Origin: Spirochaetaceae bacterium
GTDB lineage: Bacteria; Spirochaetota; Spirochaetia; DSM-27196; SLST01
Assembly (NCBI GenBank): GCA_007694025.1
Contig: RECL01000216.1
Span: 1 to 32,421 of the forward strand
DNA: 32,421 bases
Direction of reading: 5' to 3'
In this document: in pieces, positions 8,068 through 16,364 of the stretch
How the letters are laid out: every line of letters starts with the position of its first letter
How positions within the stretch are numbered: position 1 is the first letter of the stretch
The notes under the pieces: generated by a model
What the model was told of the DNA's origin: nothing
The model's database searches: none
Seen by the model: the letters and a program-made list of their open reading frames with translations, nothing else
Program-made: the position numbers and the translations under genes

Positions 8068-8373
8068 CTACTGGTCGTAGACCTCGTCGTTGATAGGGAG
8101 ACTTCGTTTGAGGTCCTGGAGGAACTCCTCCTCGTCGCCCATCGGTTCGTACCGGTCGCACTCGTCCATGCTTCGCCGGATAACCGTGAAATACTTGTAG
8201 AACTTCTCGTCGCCAAGACGCTTTCGCCACTTCCCTGCGGCGCATCGGACCCGCAGCACGTACCGCGACCCGTCTTCGACCGAACTAGGCACCAACTTGC
8301 AGTTTCGGCAGTTGGCGCAGTAGATCTTGCCCTTCGTTTCCGTCAACCGGTCGACTTGTGCGGTCCGACTCAC
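8068..8373 (-). CDS. Small cysteine-cluster protein, possible metal binder
   Basis: About 101 residues with a compact C-x2-C-x2-C motif (IYCANCRNCKLV) and two further cysteines (RVRCAAGKW and MDECDRY). The spacing suggests a zinc or iron-sulfur site. The C-terminus is acidic and helical. I recognise no named family. The start is set at the GTG at 8373 because a perfect AGGAGG lies 5 bases upstream; an ATG at 8406 in the same frame would give 112 residues but has no such site and lies upstream of the likely transcript start. No signal peptide or membrane segment is seen, so it is presumably cytosolic. Confidence 0.65.
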   Translation of the reverse strand: MSRTAQVDRLTETKGKIYCANCRNCKLVPSSVEDGSRYVLRVRCAAGKWRKRLGDEKFYKYFTVIRRSMDECDRYEPMGDEEEFLQDLKRSLPINDEVYDQ

Positions 8374-8378
8374 AACTG

Positions 8379-8384
8379 CCTCCT
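8379..8384 (-). promoter_or_regulatory. Perfect Shine-Dalgarno AGGAGG deciding a GTG start
   Basis: AGGAGG on the minus strand ends 5 bases before the GTG at 8373-8371. It is the strongest ribosome-binding site in the window and argues for the GTG rather than the ATG at 8406 as the start of the cysteine-cluster protein. A TATGAT -10-like hexamer at 8414-8409 would place the transcript start near 8402, downstream of that ATG. Confidence 0.6.
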
Positions 8385-8470
8385 CTCCCATCGTCCCTTT
8401 CATCATCGATCATATCGAGTTCGGAGTTTAGGAAATGTGACGTATCTCCTTATGCATTCGTAACTTCGGT

Positions 8471-8499
8471 TTGACACCAACCGATCGGCCGACTACACT
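8471..8499 (+). promoter_or_regulatory. Near-consensus promoter giving a leaderless DUF554 mRNA
   Basis: TTGACA (8471-8476), 17 bases, TACACT (8494-8499). The DUF554 ATG is at 8507, 7 bases after the -10, so transcription should start at or one base before the start codon. No Shine-Dalgarno sequence exists in the interval. Confidence 0.75.
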
Positions 8500-8506
8500 C
8501 GCCGTC

Positions 8507-9202
8507 ATGATCGCAACCATCATCAACGCCGCCGCGGTGATCGTCGGTTCGGTGGTCGGTCTGCTCCTCAAGCGGCGGATCGGCGAACGGATTCGGGTAG
8601 TGCTCTTCTCCGGGATTGGGGTGATCACGCTCGTGATCGGTATGTCGATGGCGCTGTCGTTCCAACGGATTCTCTACCTTGCGCTCGCGATCGTGCTCGG
8701 GGGAATAACCGGGACCTGGATCGGGGTCGAGGACGCGATCCTGAAGCTTGGAGAGTGGCTCAAGCGGCGGTTCGGCCAGCAGGACTCAGGCGGAGAGTTT
8801 GCGTACGGCTTTCTCAGCGCATCGGTGCTCTTCTGCGTCGGTGCGATGACGATCATCGGCAGCTTCCAGGCCGGGGTCGACGGCAACTATGAGCTGCTGC
8901 TGACCAAGTCGGTTATGGACGGCTTCATGGCGATCCTGCTCGCCGCGTCGCTCGGCGTCGGCGTTGCGGCGAGCGCGATCGCGATCCTCGTCTACCAGGG
9001 CGGGCTGACGCTGCTTGCGGTGTACTTGAGTCCGCTGGTGATGCCGCTGCTCCTGTCGGAGATCACCGCGGTCGGCGGCGCGCTGATCCTGATGATTGGC
9101 ATCAACCTGCTCGACCTCAAGCGAATCAAGACCGCCGACTACATCCCCGCGATCCTCTGGGTCATCCTCTTCGTTCTGATCGACCCGGTGATCCGGCTGT
9201 AG
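8507..9202 (+). CDS. DUF554 family membrane protein
   Basis: A 231-residue polytopic inner-membrane protein. The opening MIATIINAAAVIVGSVVGLLL matches the start of DUF554 (YdfK/YqgA-like) proteins, and the conserved glycine-rich helices LVIGMSMAL, VLGGITGTWIG, GFLSASVLFCVGAMTIIGS and the long C-terminal hydrophobic run agree. I count about six to seven membrane segments. Family members are thought to be transporters or channels but have no firmly assigned substrate. The start at 8507 fits the family N-terminus; a longer frame from the TTG at 8471 merely reads through the -35 box of the promoter. It stands alone, convergent with glgP. Confidence 0.88.
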   Translation: MIATIINAAAVIVGSVVGLLLKRRIGERIRVVLFSGIGVITLVIGMSMALSFQRILYLALAIVLGGITGTWIGVEDAILKLGEWLKRRFGQQDSGGEFAYGFLSASVLFCVGAMTIIGSFQAGVDGNYELLLTKSVMDGFMAILLAASLGVGVAASAIAILVYQGGLTLLAVYLSPLVMPLLLSEITAVGGALILMIGINLLDLKRIKTADYIPAILWVILFVLIDPVIRL

Positions 9203-9215
9203 CCGCTGATTCGGC

Positions 9216-9228
9216 CCCGGCCGCCGGG
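9216..9228. terminator. Short hairpin between convergent DUF554 and glgP
   Basis: CCCGG (9216-9220), loop CCG, CCGGG (9224-9228) in the 27-base gap between the two stop codons. The stem is only 5 pairs and no T-tract follows, so it is at best a weak bidirectional terminator. Confidence 0.2.
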
Positions 9229-9229
9229 A

Positions 9230-11770
9230 TCAACCGGCGACGACGAAGCCCGGGACGAACTCGTCTACCAGTTGCGGATGCCGTGGCAGAACGCGCACGC
9301 TCAGGCCCTGACGGCCCGCGGTCGTGCAGCGGATCACCGCGGTAAACGCGTACGTACCGTTGTCGCCCGCGCCCTTTGCGGTCATCGGCGTGCGCGTCGG
9401 GGCGGCGATCTCATCAAGAGTGCTCATCGGGCCGTGATAGAGCTCGACCGTCACGTCGTCGGGTTTGAGATCTCCCAGGTGGATCCGCGTCTGGAGCTCG
9501 ACGTCGTCGCCGACGTTCAGCCGGCGGTCGGGCAGCGCGGGTTCGGTGACGACCTGGATCGACGGCCACGCCTTGCGCAGCCGTGCCATATGCTCGGCGA
9601 GCGACTTCGCCGCCTTGTATGCCCCGGCGCGAACCCGTGCAGCGTTCGCGAGCGCCGGTCGGTAGAAGTGATCGGCGTACTCCATCAGCATCCGGTGACT
9701 CGAGAAGCGCGGTGCAAGCTCGGCCATCGATGCCTTCATCATTCTGATCCATTCGTGCGGTAGCCCGTCGCGGCCACGGTCGAAGTAGAGCGGCAGGATT
9801 TCGCGCTCCAGCAGATCGTAGAGCAGCTTGCTCTCGACCTCATCCTGCTCCTCCTCATCTTCGTAGTACTCTCCGCTGCCGATCGCCCACCCGACGTCGG
9901 GCGTATAGCCCTCCGCCCACCAGCCGTCCAGGATCGAGCAGTTGAGCACGCCGTTGATCGCGGCCTTCATGCCGCTCGTGCCGCTCGCCTCCATCGGTCG
10001 CCGCGGGGTGTTCATCCACAGGTCGGCTCCGCTGACCAGGTACTTCGCGATTCCCATGTCGTAGTTCTCGACAAAGACGATACGGCTACGAAGCTCGGGC
10101 TGCTGCGCAAAGTGGACGATGTCCTTGATCAGGTTCTTCCCGGGAACGTCGTGCGGATGCGCCTTGCCGCTGAAGATGACCTGAACCGGGCGTTCGGTAT
10201 TGGTCAGAAGCTTGTAGAGCCGATCCCGGTCGCGGAACAGCAGCGTCGCGCGCTTGTACGTTGCGAACCGCCGCGCGAAGCTGATCGTGAACGAGTAGGG
10301 CGAGAGCACCTGGTTCGCGGTGCCCAGCTGGGTGCCCGACAGACCGCGACGCTTGAGCTGCGATCGCAGCCGTTCGCGAACGAAGGTCACCAGCCGCTCC
10401 TTGCGCCGTTCGTGCGTCCGCCACAGCTCTTCGTCGCTGACCCGGTCCATCCGGTTCCAGATCTCAAGGTAGGTCGGATCGTCGTAGAAGCGTGGACCGA
10501 AGTAGCGGTCGAGTACGTCCTGGAGGTCATGGTTGAGCCAGGTTCGCGGGTGAACCCCGTTTGTGATGCTCTTGATCGGAACCTCGTGCACGGGAAGACC
10601 CGGCCAGATCTGCTTCCACATGTCGCGGCTGACCGCACCGTGGAGCTCGCTCACCGCGTTGTTGTACGCCGACAGCCTCACCGCCAGGATAGTCATGCAG
10701 AAGTGTTCGAGCTCGTCGTGCGGGTTCTCCCGGCCGAGCGCCATGAAGTCGTGGTAGCTGATCGGGATACCGTCGACGATGCTGTGGAAGTACTTGTGCA
10801 TCAGCTCCGGCGCGAACCGCTCGTTTCCGGCCGGTACCGGCGTGTGCGTCGTGAAGATGCTCGTCGGTCGGATCGCCTCTACCGCCTGGTCAAAGGTGAG
10901 TTTCTCATTGACGATCAGTTCGCGGATCCGCTCTATCGCCAGGAAGGCCGAGTGCCCCTCATTCATGTGCGCGACCGTCGCGTTGATCCCGAGCGCGCGC
11001 AGCGCGCGGATACCGCCGATCCCCAGGAGGATCTCCTGCTGGATGCGCGTCTCCTTCGTCCCGCCGTAGAGCGACGCGGTGATCTGGCGCAGATGCTCGC
11101 TGTTGTCGGGAATATTCGTGTCCAGGAGGTAGAGCGACGCGCGGCCGATCCTCACCTGCCAGACCTGCGCGACAACGACCGATTCGCCGATCTGAACCGT
11201 CACCTTCACCGGCGAGTCGTCGTCGGTGCGACAGACCGACACCGGCATGTTGTACCAGTCGTTTTCCGGGTACGACTCCTGCTGGTATCCGTCGGCGTTC
11301 AGGTACTGCTGGAAGTAGCCTTGCCGGTAGAGCAGCCCGACGCCGATCAGCGGAAGACCCAGGTCGGAGCTCGTCTTCATGTGATCGCCCGACAGAACCC
11401 CCAGGCCTCCGGAGTAGATCGGCAGGCTCACGTCCAGCCCGTACTCCATCGAAAAGTAGGCGACCACGTCTTCGGCGCCATCGGTGTACCACGTATCCCC
11501 GGCCAGGTACGCCTGGAACCTTTCGTACACCCGGTTCAGCGCGGCCAGGAACGAGTCGTCGCCCGACAGTTCCTCGTATCGCTCCTGACTGACCATGCCG
11601 AGCAGTTGCGCAGGATTCTGATGCGACTCCATCCACAGGTCGTAGTCGAGCCGCATGAACAGCATCACCGCGTCGTAGTTCCAGCTCAGCCACAGGTTGT
11701 TCGCGAGCTCCTTCAGCGGCTGAAGCGGCTGTGGGATATTCGGCTCAACCGAAAACGTCGTTACCTTCAA
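9230..11770 (-). CDS. glgP: Alpha-glucan (glycogen) phosphorylase
   Basis: GT35 PLP enzyme that releases glucose-1-phosphate from glycogen or maltodextrin ends. At 846 residues it is of the bacterial/archaeal branch whose N-terminus (LKELANNLWLSWNYDAVMLF) is a DUF3417-type region. The PLP signature EASGTSGMKAAIN places the Schiff-base lysine near residue 602; FAGYKR-like FATYKRATLLF and GVHPRTW are further family marks. The start is taken as the TTG at 11770: a purine-rich GAGGGGGG lies 4 bases upstream, and a TATACT -10 (11808-11803) lies inside the longer frame that opens at 11836, so that longer start should not be transcribed. It is downstream of hom on the same strand. Confidence 0.93.
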   Translation of the reverse strand: MKVTTFSVEPNIPQPLQPLKELANNLWLSWNYDAVMLFMRLDYDLWMESHQNPAQLLGMVSQERYEELSGDDSFLAALNRVYERFQAYLAGDTWYTDGAEDVVAYFSMEYGLDVSLPIYSGGLGVLSGDHMKTSSDLGLPLIGVGLLYRQGYFQQYLNADGYQQESYPENDWYNMPVSVCRTDDDSPVKVTVQIGESVVVAQVWQVRIGRASLYLLDTNIPDNSEHLRQITASLYGGTKETRIQQEILLGIGGIRALRALGINATVAHMNEGHSAFLAIERIRELIVNEKLTFDQAVEAIRPTSIFTTHTPVPAGNERFAPELMHKYFHSIVDGIPISYHDFMALGRENPHDELEHFCMTILAVRLSAYNNAVSELHGAVSRDMWKQIWPGLPVHEVPIKSITNGVHPRTWLNHDLQDVLDRYFGPRFYDDPTYLEIWNRMDRVSDEELWRTHERRKERLVTFVRERLRSQLKRRGLSGTQLGTANQVLSPYSFTISFARRFATYKRATLLFRDRDRLYKLLTNTERPVQVIFSGKAHPHDVPGKNLIKDIVHFAQQPELRSRIVFVENYDMGIAKYLVSGADLWMNTPRRPMEASGTSGMKAAINGVLNCSILDGWWAEGYTPDVGWAIGSGEYYEDEEEQDEVESKLLYDLLEREILPLYFDRGRDGLPHEWIRMMKASMAELAPRFSSHRMLMEYADHFYRPALANAARVRAGAYKAAKSLAEHMARLRKAWPSIQVVTEPALPDRRLNVGDDVELQTRIHLGDLKPDDVTVELYHGPMSTLDEIAAPTRTPMTAKGAGDNGTYAFTAVIRCTTAGRQGLSVRVLPRHPQLVDEFVPGFVVAG

Positions 11771-11802
11771 GAGACCCCCCTCGGCAGAAGCCCGATTCGT
11801 TG

Positions 11803-11808
11803 AGTATA
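11803..11808 (-). promoter_or_regulatory. -10 element for glgP
   Basis: TATACT on the minus strand (11808-11803), embedded in TATATACT. Predicted start near 11796, leader of about 26 bases with a ribosome-binding sequence. No good -35 at 16-18 bases; TTGAAC lies at 22 bases, too far. Confidence 0.4.
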
Positions 11809-11841
11809 TAGTCGCTGAACCGCGACCGCCGTTCAAGCGCT

Positions 11842-13173
11842 CTACGCGTGATCTATGAGTGCCTCGCGCGGTTCGTCAACGATCGCGAGCACCGTACACC
11901 GGCCCGCGACCTCCGGGAGCGCCGCGATCTCGCGAACCGCATCCGCGAGGTTCGCTTCGACGACGCGGTGCGTTATCAGCACGACTGGGGCGAGCGCGTC
12001 GCCGTTGTCTGCCATCTCGTCCTGGTGCATTCCGGCGATGCTGATCCCGTGCGTGCCGAAGTGATCGGCGAGCTCGGACAGCACGCCCGGCCGGTCATCG
12101 ACGAGCGCGCGAACGTAGAACCGACGCGCGGTCTGCGTTGCGTCGGCAATCTGGGCGGCCGGCGTCTGGTCGGGCCAGATCCCCGGCGCCGCGAAGACCG
12201 CCGGGTACCCGCCGACCGCGATCGACACAACGTCGGCGACGATCGCTCCGGCGGTTGCCGACCCGCCTGCTCCGCGACCGTAGTACATCGTGTGTCCGGT
12301 AGGGTACGAGTAGACGCTCACCGCGTTGAACGGCCCGGAGACCCACGCCAGCGGGTGCGCCTGCGGCACGAGCGCCGGACCCACGCGTAGCGACAGACCG
12401 GAGGCGGTTCGTTCGGCGATCGCGAGGAGCTTGGGCACGTAGCCGAGTCGTCCGGCCATCTGAACGTCGATCAGGTCGAGCGAATCGATGCCGCCGACCC
12501 GGATCGAATCGTAGTCGACGCGGACCCCGAACGCGAGCGCAGCCATGATCGCTATCTTGTGCGCGCTGTCGTGCCCACCGACGTCGAGCGCGGGGTCGGC
12601 CTCCGCAAGCCCGTCGCGTTGCGCTTCGGCGAGCGCATCGTCGTAAGAGATCGACCGGCGGATCATCTGCGTGAGGATGTAGTTGCACGTCCCGTTGACA
12701 ATCCCGTAGATTGCGTCGAAGCGTGCGCCGGCGAGGCCGTCGTAGATCGCACGAACGATGGGGACTCCGCCGCCGCAGCTCGCCTCGAACGCGAGCGACA
12801 CCCCGGCCGCGTGCGCCGCCGCAAAGAGCTCACGGCCGCGATGCGCGAGGAGCGCCTTGTTAGCGGTGACGACGTGCTTCCCGGCCGACAACGCGCGTTC
12901 GATCAGCGTGAACGCGAAGCCGGTGCCCCCGACAAGCTCGATCACGACGTCAATCTCCGGCGACGAGAGCACCGGTTCCACGTCTTGCGACAGCAGCGCG
13001 TCGGGTAGCCCGATCCGCCGTGCACGGCTGAGGTCCTTGTCGACGACCGCTGAGAGCCTTATATCGATCGAGTAGCGCGTGCGGATAGCGTCGGCGTTCT
13101 CGATCAGATGAAGCGCCGTCGCTCCGCCGACCGTACCGCAGCCGACAACGGCGATATTCATGCGTGTGTGCAT
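11842..13173 (-). CDS. hom: Homoserine dehydrogenase with ACT domain
   Basis: NAD(P)-dependent reduction of aspartate semialdehyde to homoserine, the branch point to threonine and methionine. About 443 residues. The N-terminal Rossmann domain carries VVGCGTVGG; VIELVGG and ANKALLAHRG are family marks. The catalytic domain has the NGTCNYILT strand and the GLAEADPALDVGGHDSAHK block with the conserved Asp and Lys. The C-terminal ACT domain (VDDRPGVLSELADHFGTHGISI) is that of the Bacillus-type enzyme and normally gives feedback control by threonine. The start is the ATG at 13173, 3 bases after the predicted transcript start; an in-frame ATG at 13161 is the alternative. Neither has a Shine-Dalgarno site. 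Confidence 0.94.
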   Translation of the reverse strand: MHTRMNIAVVGCGTVGGATALHLIENADAIRTRYSIDIRLSAVVDKDLSRARRIGLPDALLSQDVEPVLSSPEIDVVIELVGGTGFAFTLIERALSAGKHVVTANKALLAHRGRELFAAAHAAGVSLAFEASCGGGVPIVRAIYDGLAGARFDAIYGIVNGTCNYILTQMIRRSISYDDALAEAQRDGLAEADPALDVGGHDSAHKIAIMAALAFGVRVDYDSIRVGGIDSLDLIDVQMAGRLGYVPKLLAIAERTASGLSLRVGPALVPQAHPLAWVSGPFNAVSVYSYPTGHTMYYGRGAGGSATAGAIVADVVSIAVGGYPAVFAAPGIWPDQTPAAQIADATQTARRFYVRALVDDRPGVLSELADHFGTHGISIAGMHQDEMADNGDALAPVVLITHRVVEANLADAVREIAALPEVAGRCTVLAIVDEPREALIDHA

Positions 13174-13182
13174 CGCGTGGGC

Positions 13183-13211
13183 ATAGTACGGAGCGCTCAG
13201 CACGCTGTCAA
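13183..13211 (-). promoter_or_regulatory. Consensus-type promoter for hom, near-leaderless
   Basis: TTGACA (13211-13206), 17 bases, TACTAT (13188-13183) on the minus strand. Transcript start near 13176, three bases before the ATG at 13173. The -35 is embedded in the first copy of the CGATCGATCG repeat array. Confidence 0.7.
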
Positions 13212-13272
13212 CCGATCGATCGTCGCCGATCGATCGCTGTCAACCGATCGATCGCGGCCAACCGATCGATCG
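13209..13272. repeat. Cluster of four CGATCGATCG palindromes
   Basis: The self-complementary 10-mer CGATCGATCG occurs at 13213, 13227, 13245 and 13263 (start positions), with steps of 14, 18 and 18 bases. Three copies are preceded by CAAC, giving the 14-base direct repeat CAACCGATCGATCG at 13209, 13241 and 13259. The array fills the space between the divergent hom and fecR-like promoters and overlaps the hom -35. Candidate operator array or a recent tandem duplication; also eight GATC sites. Confidence 0.8.
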
Positions 13273-13300
13273 TGACGAAGGCGGCGGTGCAGGCTACAAT
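13272..13300 (+). promoter_or_regulatory. Promoter giving a leaderless FecR-domain mRNA
   Basis: GTGACG (13272-13277), 17 bases, TACAAT (13295-13300). The ATG at 13307 is 6 bases after the -10, so transcription should start on the A of the start codon. No Shine-Dalgarno sequence. Confidence 0.65.
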
Positions 13301-13306
13301 GCAATC

Positions 13307-14413
13307 ATGACATCCTGCTTCAGCTATCGTCGGTCGCGTAGGCGGCTGTTCGTGAACGCCGTGGTTCTTCTGGTGCTGATGGTCGGCGCGCATCCGGCGC
13401 ACGCGCGCGACCAGATCGGTGGTGTGAGCTTCTTCGATGGTGATCCGCTGTTGATCCGCGACGGCGTGCGGTTGGCGCCCGGGATCGACTTCGGGACGCG
13501 CGTGGAGAACTTCGACGCGTTCATCACCGATGAGAGGAGCTCGGTGGAGATCGTTCTGGATCGGGCGACCGGAATCGACGCGACGATCACGATCGCTGCG
13601 TCGACGCGGCTCTACCTTGATGTAACTGCGATTCGTGCGGAGCAGGACGCGACGGTGGAGCTCGTCGGCGGAACCGTGTCCGTGGTTGCCCGAAGCCTGG
13701 GCCGTGCGTCGCGGTTCAGCGTGACAACGCCGACCGCGGTGTTCGGCGTGCGCGGAACGACCTTCACGATCGTCGGTGCCGAAGGAGGCGATCTCCTGGT
13801 AGTCGCCGACGAAGGCATGGTCGAGGTGACCGACGCCGACGGTCGAATCGCGTTCGCATCACCCGGGGAGGCGGTCGAAATCGACCCGGAGGAGGCGATC
13901 CTGCGGACCCGGCGGTATGACCGCGCGCGGCGCGCCCTGTTCGTCGACGAATGGCGGCGCGAGAGGCGGGCGGTGCTGCTGCGGCGCGCCGAACGACTGA
14001 TCCCTCTCTACGCCGAGCGGTACGCGATCGCGCGCGAGCGGTTCATCGCGCACTACCGACAGCTGCTCGCGCGGCGCGACGTGTTCGACGCGTGGATGGA
14101 GGAGGGGCGTCGCGGCCTTGCGGGCAGGCCGATCGAGCAGGCCCACGCGGCACGCGAGATCTTCGGTCTTATCCGCCAGATCCGGGTGAGCTCGCGCGCG
14201 TATGAGTCGCTGCTTGATCAGCTCGATCGGATCGGGGGAGTTGTCGCCGGAACCCGACTCGATCACGACGTGTTCAGGCAGGTTCACAACGACCGGCCGA
14301 TCTTTGACGAGCGTTTCGCAGAGGTCCGATCGATCCTCAAGGCGTACGCGCTGCGCCACGGCGGTGTGGCCCCTCGATTCCTGACCGACGAGGCCCCGGC
14401 CGATGTCGACTGA
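13307..14413 (+). CDS. Exported FecR-domain protein
   Basis: A 368-residue protein with an Arg-rich N-region, a hydrophobic core and a likely cleavage after AHA (about residue 33), so periplasmic or surface-exposed. The FecR domain spans about residues 40-190, with the hallmark TPTAVFGVRGTTFTI at 141-155 and a closing SPGEAVEI. The C-terminal third (about 200-350) is Arg/Glu-rich and probably helical or coiled. Unlike classical FecR there is no anti-sigma region and no ECF sigma gene alongside, so an iron-dicitrate signalling role is not supported; free-standing FecR proteins of unknown function are common in spirochaetes. Its stop overlaps the following methyltransferase gene by 11 bases. 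Confidence 0.85.
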   Translation: MTSCFSYRRSRRRLFVNAVVLLVLMVGAHPAHARDQIGGVSFFDGDPLLIRDGVRLAPGIDFGTRVENFDAFITDERSSVEIVLDRATGIDATITIAASTRLYLDVTAIRAEQDATVELVGGTVSVVARSLGRASRFSVTTPTAVFGVRGTTFTIVGAEGGDLLVVADEGMVEVTDADGRIAFASPGEAVEIDPEEAILRTRRYDRARRALFVDEWRRERRAVLLRRAERLIPLYAERYAIARERFIAHYRQLLARRDVFDAWMEEGRRGLAGRPIEQAHAAREIFGLIRQIRVSSRAYESLLDQLDRIGGVVAGTRLDHDVFRQVHNDRPIFDERFAEVRSILKAYALRHGGVAPRFLTDEAPADVD

Positions 14414-15155
14414 GTTTTACGCCGCGCTCGCCGAGCACTACGACGCGCTGTTTCGCGTTGACGAGACTGCCCTTCGGTTCCTGACCAACCACGGCGCCGT
14501 CGGCGGCGCGCGCGTCCTTGACGCCGCGTGTGGAAGCGGCGCGTACACGCGCGCGCTCGTCGACCGCGGAGTCGACGCGTTCGGGACCGATCTGTCCGAC
14601 GCGATGATCGAACGCGCGCGCTCCTGCGGACTGGCCGCCGACCGGTGCGAAGTCGCCGACATGCTCGATGCCCGCGATCATCGCGCGGCGCCCTTCGATC
14701 TAGTCTTCTGCATAGGGAACTCGATCGCGCACCTGTCGTCGTACGACCACGTTTCGCGGTTCTTCGCGAGCGCGGCCGATGCGCTACGCGCCGCAGGCAC
14801 GCTGGTCGTGCAGTTCGTCGACGTGTCGGACCTGCCGGTCGACGGCGAACAGCGCCTGCCCGCGTTACAGGGTCCCGGCGTGGAGTTCGAGCGGACCTAC
14901 CGGCGCGTCGGTACCGACGCGATCCGGTTTGACGCGCGGTTGATCGTGGAACCGACGGGGCCGGATCGCCCGGCTTCGGGCGCTCCCCGGACGGCCGATC
15001 TGTCGCAGCGCCTCCTGCTGCTGTCGGCCGATCGAATCGAGCGGATGCTCTGCGCTTGCGGGTTCGCTTCGGTTCTGGTATACGGTGGGTTCGACGCGGG
15101 GCAACCTCGGCCGGACTCGTGGGTCCGGGTGGTGGTCGCCTCGCGCGCGTCCTGA
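14403..15155 (+). CDS. Class I SAM-dependent methyltransferase
   Basis: A 250-residue cytosolic methyltransferase of unknown substrate. SAM-binding motif I is VLDAACGSGAYTRAL (about 38-52), followed by the acidic second motif FGTDLSDAMIERAR and the FDLVFCIGNSIAHL motif (D-x-V-x-C type) usual in the Methyltransf_25/11 group. The gene overlaps the end of the fecR-like gene by 11 bases and is followed 15 bases later by the MFS gene, so all three are probably co-transcribed. The neighbours do not reveal the target (small molecule, lipid or protein). Confidence 0.88.
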   Translation: MSTEFYAALAEHYDALFRVDETALRFLTNHGAVGGARVLDAACGSGAYTRALVDRGVDAFGTDLSDAMIERARSCGLAADRCEVADMLDARDHRAAPFDLVFCIGNSIAHLSSYDHVSRFFASAADALRAAGTLVVQFVDVSDLPVDGEQRLPALQGPGVEFERTYRRVGTDAIRFDARLIVEPTGPDRPASGAPRTADLSQRLLLLSADRIERMLCACGFASVLVYGGFDAGQPRPDSWVRVVVASRAS

Positions 15156-15170
15156 GACCGTGGAGGAACC

Positions 15171-16364
15171 GTGTCCCGACTGAAATTCGCCGGCGCCGAC
15201 TACGCGGGAGCGCTCGGCTTCTTTGTCTACGCGTCGAGCGTGGTCGTCACGCCGATCGTGCTGCTACGACTCGGCGAAGACCTTGCGTTCGGTCTGGCCG
15301 AAGGCGGCGGGATCGAGGCGGTCCGCGCCTTCTTCCTGCTTGCGATCCTGATCGCGAGCGGTGCGGCCGCCGCGCGTTGGGGCAAGATTCCGACGCTCGC
15401 CGTCGGAGGGCTCGTACTTGCGGTCGGCCTGTTCGCGTACGCCGCCGCCCCGAGCTACGCGATCGTGCTTGCCGCGGTGGTTCTGGTCGGGCTCGGCGGC
15501 GGGATCCTTGAGGCGCTCATAAACCCGCTGATCCAGGACGCACACCCCCACGACTCAGGGCGCTACCTGAACGTCGTCAACGCGTTCTTCAGCGTCGGCG
15601 TGCTGGTCTCGGTGGTGGTCGTAGGCGACCTACTGACGCGCGGCGTGTCGTGGCGGGTGCTTGTCGCGGGAGTCGGCGTACTGGCCGTCGGTACCGCGGC
15701 GCTGTTCGGACTCGCGAGCCGCCGCGACCGGCCGAACCGGCCGGCCGCGGCCGCGGAAAAGCCCGGCGCCGGGTTTCTTGGTTCGGCCGCGCGGATCGTG
15801 CGCGAACCGCTGTTCTGGATCTATTCGGTCGCGATGTTCTGCGGCGGCGGTGCCGAAGGCGCGTTCACGTTCTGGAGCGCGAGCTACATCCAGATCCACT
15901 TCGACGCCGTTGCGCGCGCGGGCGCGATCGGTACCGCGGCGTTTGCGGCGGGTATGGTCGTCGGTCGCATCGGGTTCGGCCGTATGGTTCGCCAGGGTGG
16001 ACTCCAGACGCTGATCATCGCGTCGGCGCTCGCCGGCGTCGTGCTGAGCATCATCGCGTACCGCGTCGACGGGATGGGTGCGCTCTACGCGGTGCTGTTT
16101 GCAGCGGGCGTATCGATCGCGTGCTTCTGGCCGAGCATCCAGTCGCACGCGGCGACTCGCGTGCCGCACGACTCGACCACGCTGTTCGTACTGCTGTCGT
16201 GCGCGGGGATCCCGGGCTTCGGCCTCACATCGTGGGCTATGGGTCTGATCGCGGAGCGGGCCGGTCTGCGCGCGAGCCTTCTGGTTATCCCGGCGCTGCT
16301 GACGGTGCTCGCCGTCGCTATGGTCGCCGGGTCGCGGATCGGTAGCCGGCCCGAGGATCGGTAG
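15171..16364 (+). CDS. MFS transporter, FHS/FucP-like sugar permease
   Basis: A 397-residue carrier with about 12 membrane segments in two halves joined by the polar loop SRRDRPNRPAAAAEKPG (about residue 183-200). The segment GLGGGILEALINPLIQDAHP followed by LNVVNAFFSVGV resembles the fucose/galactose/glucose:H+ symporter (FHS) branch of the major facilitator superfamily, suggesting sugar transport; the exact substrate is unknown. The start is GTG at 15171 with GGAGG 5-9 bases upstream. The last codons and stop lie in a 19-base tandem duplication that changes the C-terminus. It is the third gene of the FecR-methyltransferase-MFS unit and is convergent with glgA. Confidence 0.87.
   Translation: MSRLKFAGADYAGALGFFVYASSVVVTPIVLLRLGEDLAFGLAEGGGIEAVRAFFLLAILIASGAAAARWGKIPTLAVGGLVLAVGLFAYAAAPSYAIVLAAVVLVGLGGGILEALINPLIQDAHPHDSGRYLNVVNAFFSVGVLVSVVVVGDLLTRGVSWRVLVAGVGVLAVGTAALFGLASRRDRPNRPAAAAEKPGAGFLGSAARIVREPLFWIYSVAMFCGGGAEGAFTFWSASYIQIHFDAVARAGAIGTAAFAAGMVVGRIGFGRMVRQGGLQTLIIASALAGVVLSIIAYRVDGMGALYAVLFAAGVSIACFWPSIQSHAATRVPHDSTTLFVLLSCAGIPGFGLTSWAMGLIAERAGLRASLLVIPALLTVLAVAMVAGSRIGSRPEDR

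Noticed and set aside
10112-11803. A 563-codon plus-strand frame opposite glgP.
   Set aside because: Antisense to a certain gene; low-complexity composition and no family resemblance.
13209-13272. CRISPR-like repeats.
   Set aside because: Units are 10-14 bases, self-complementary, with 4-8 base gaps and no spacers; not a CRISPR architecture.
13208-13402. A short minus-strand frame with a repeated IDRL pattern.
   Set aside because: The repeats come from translating the CGATCGATCG array; the rest is antisense to the signal-peptide region of the FecR-domain gene.
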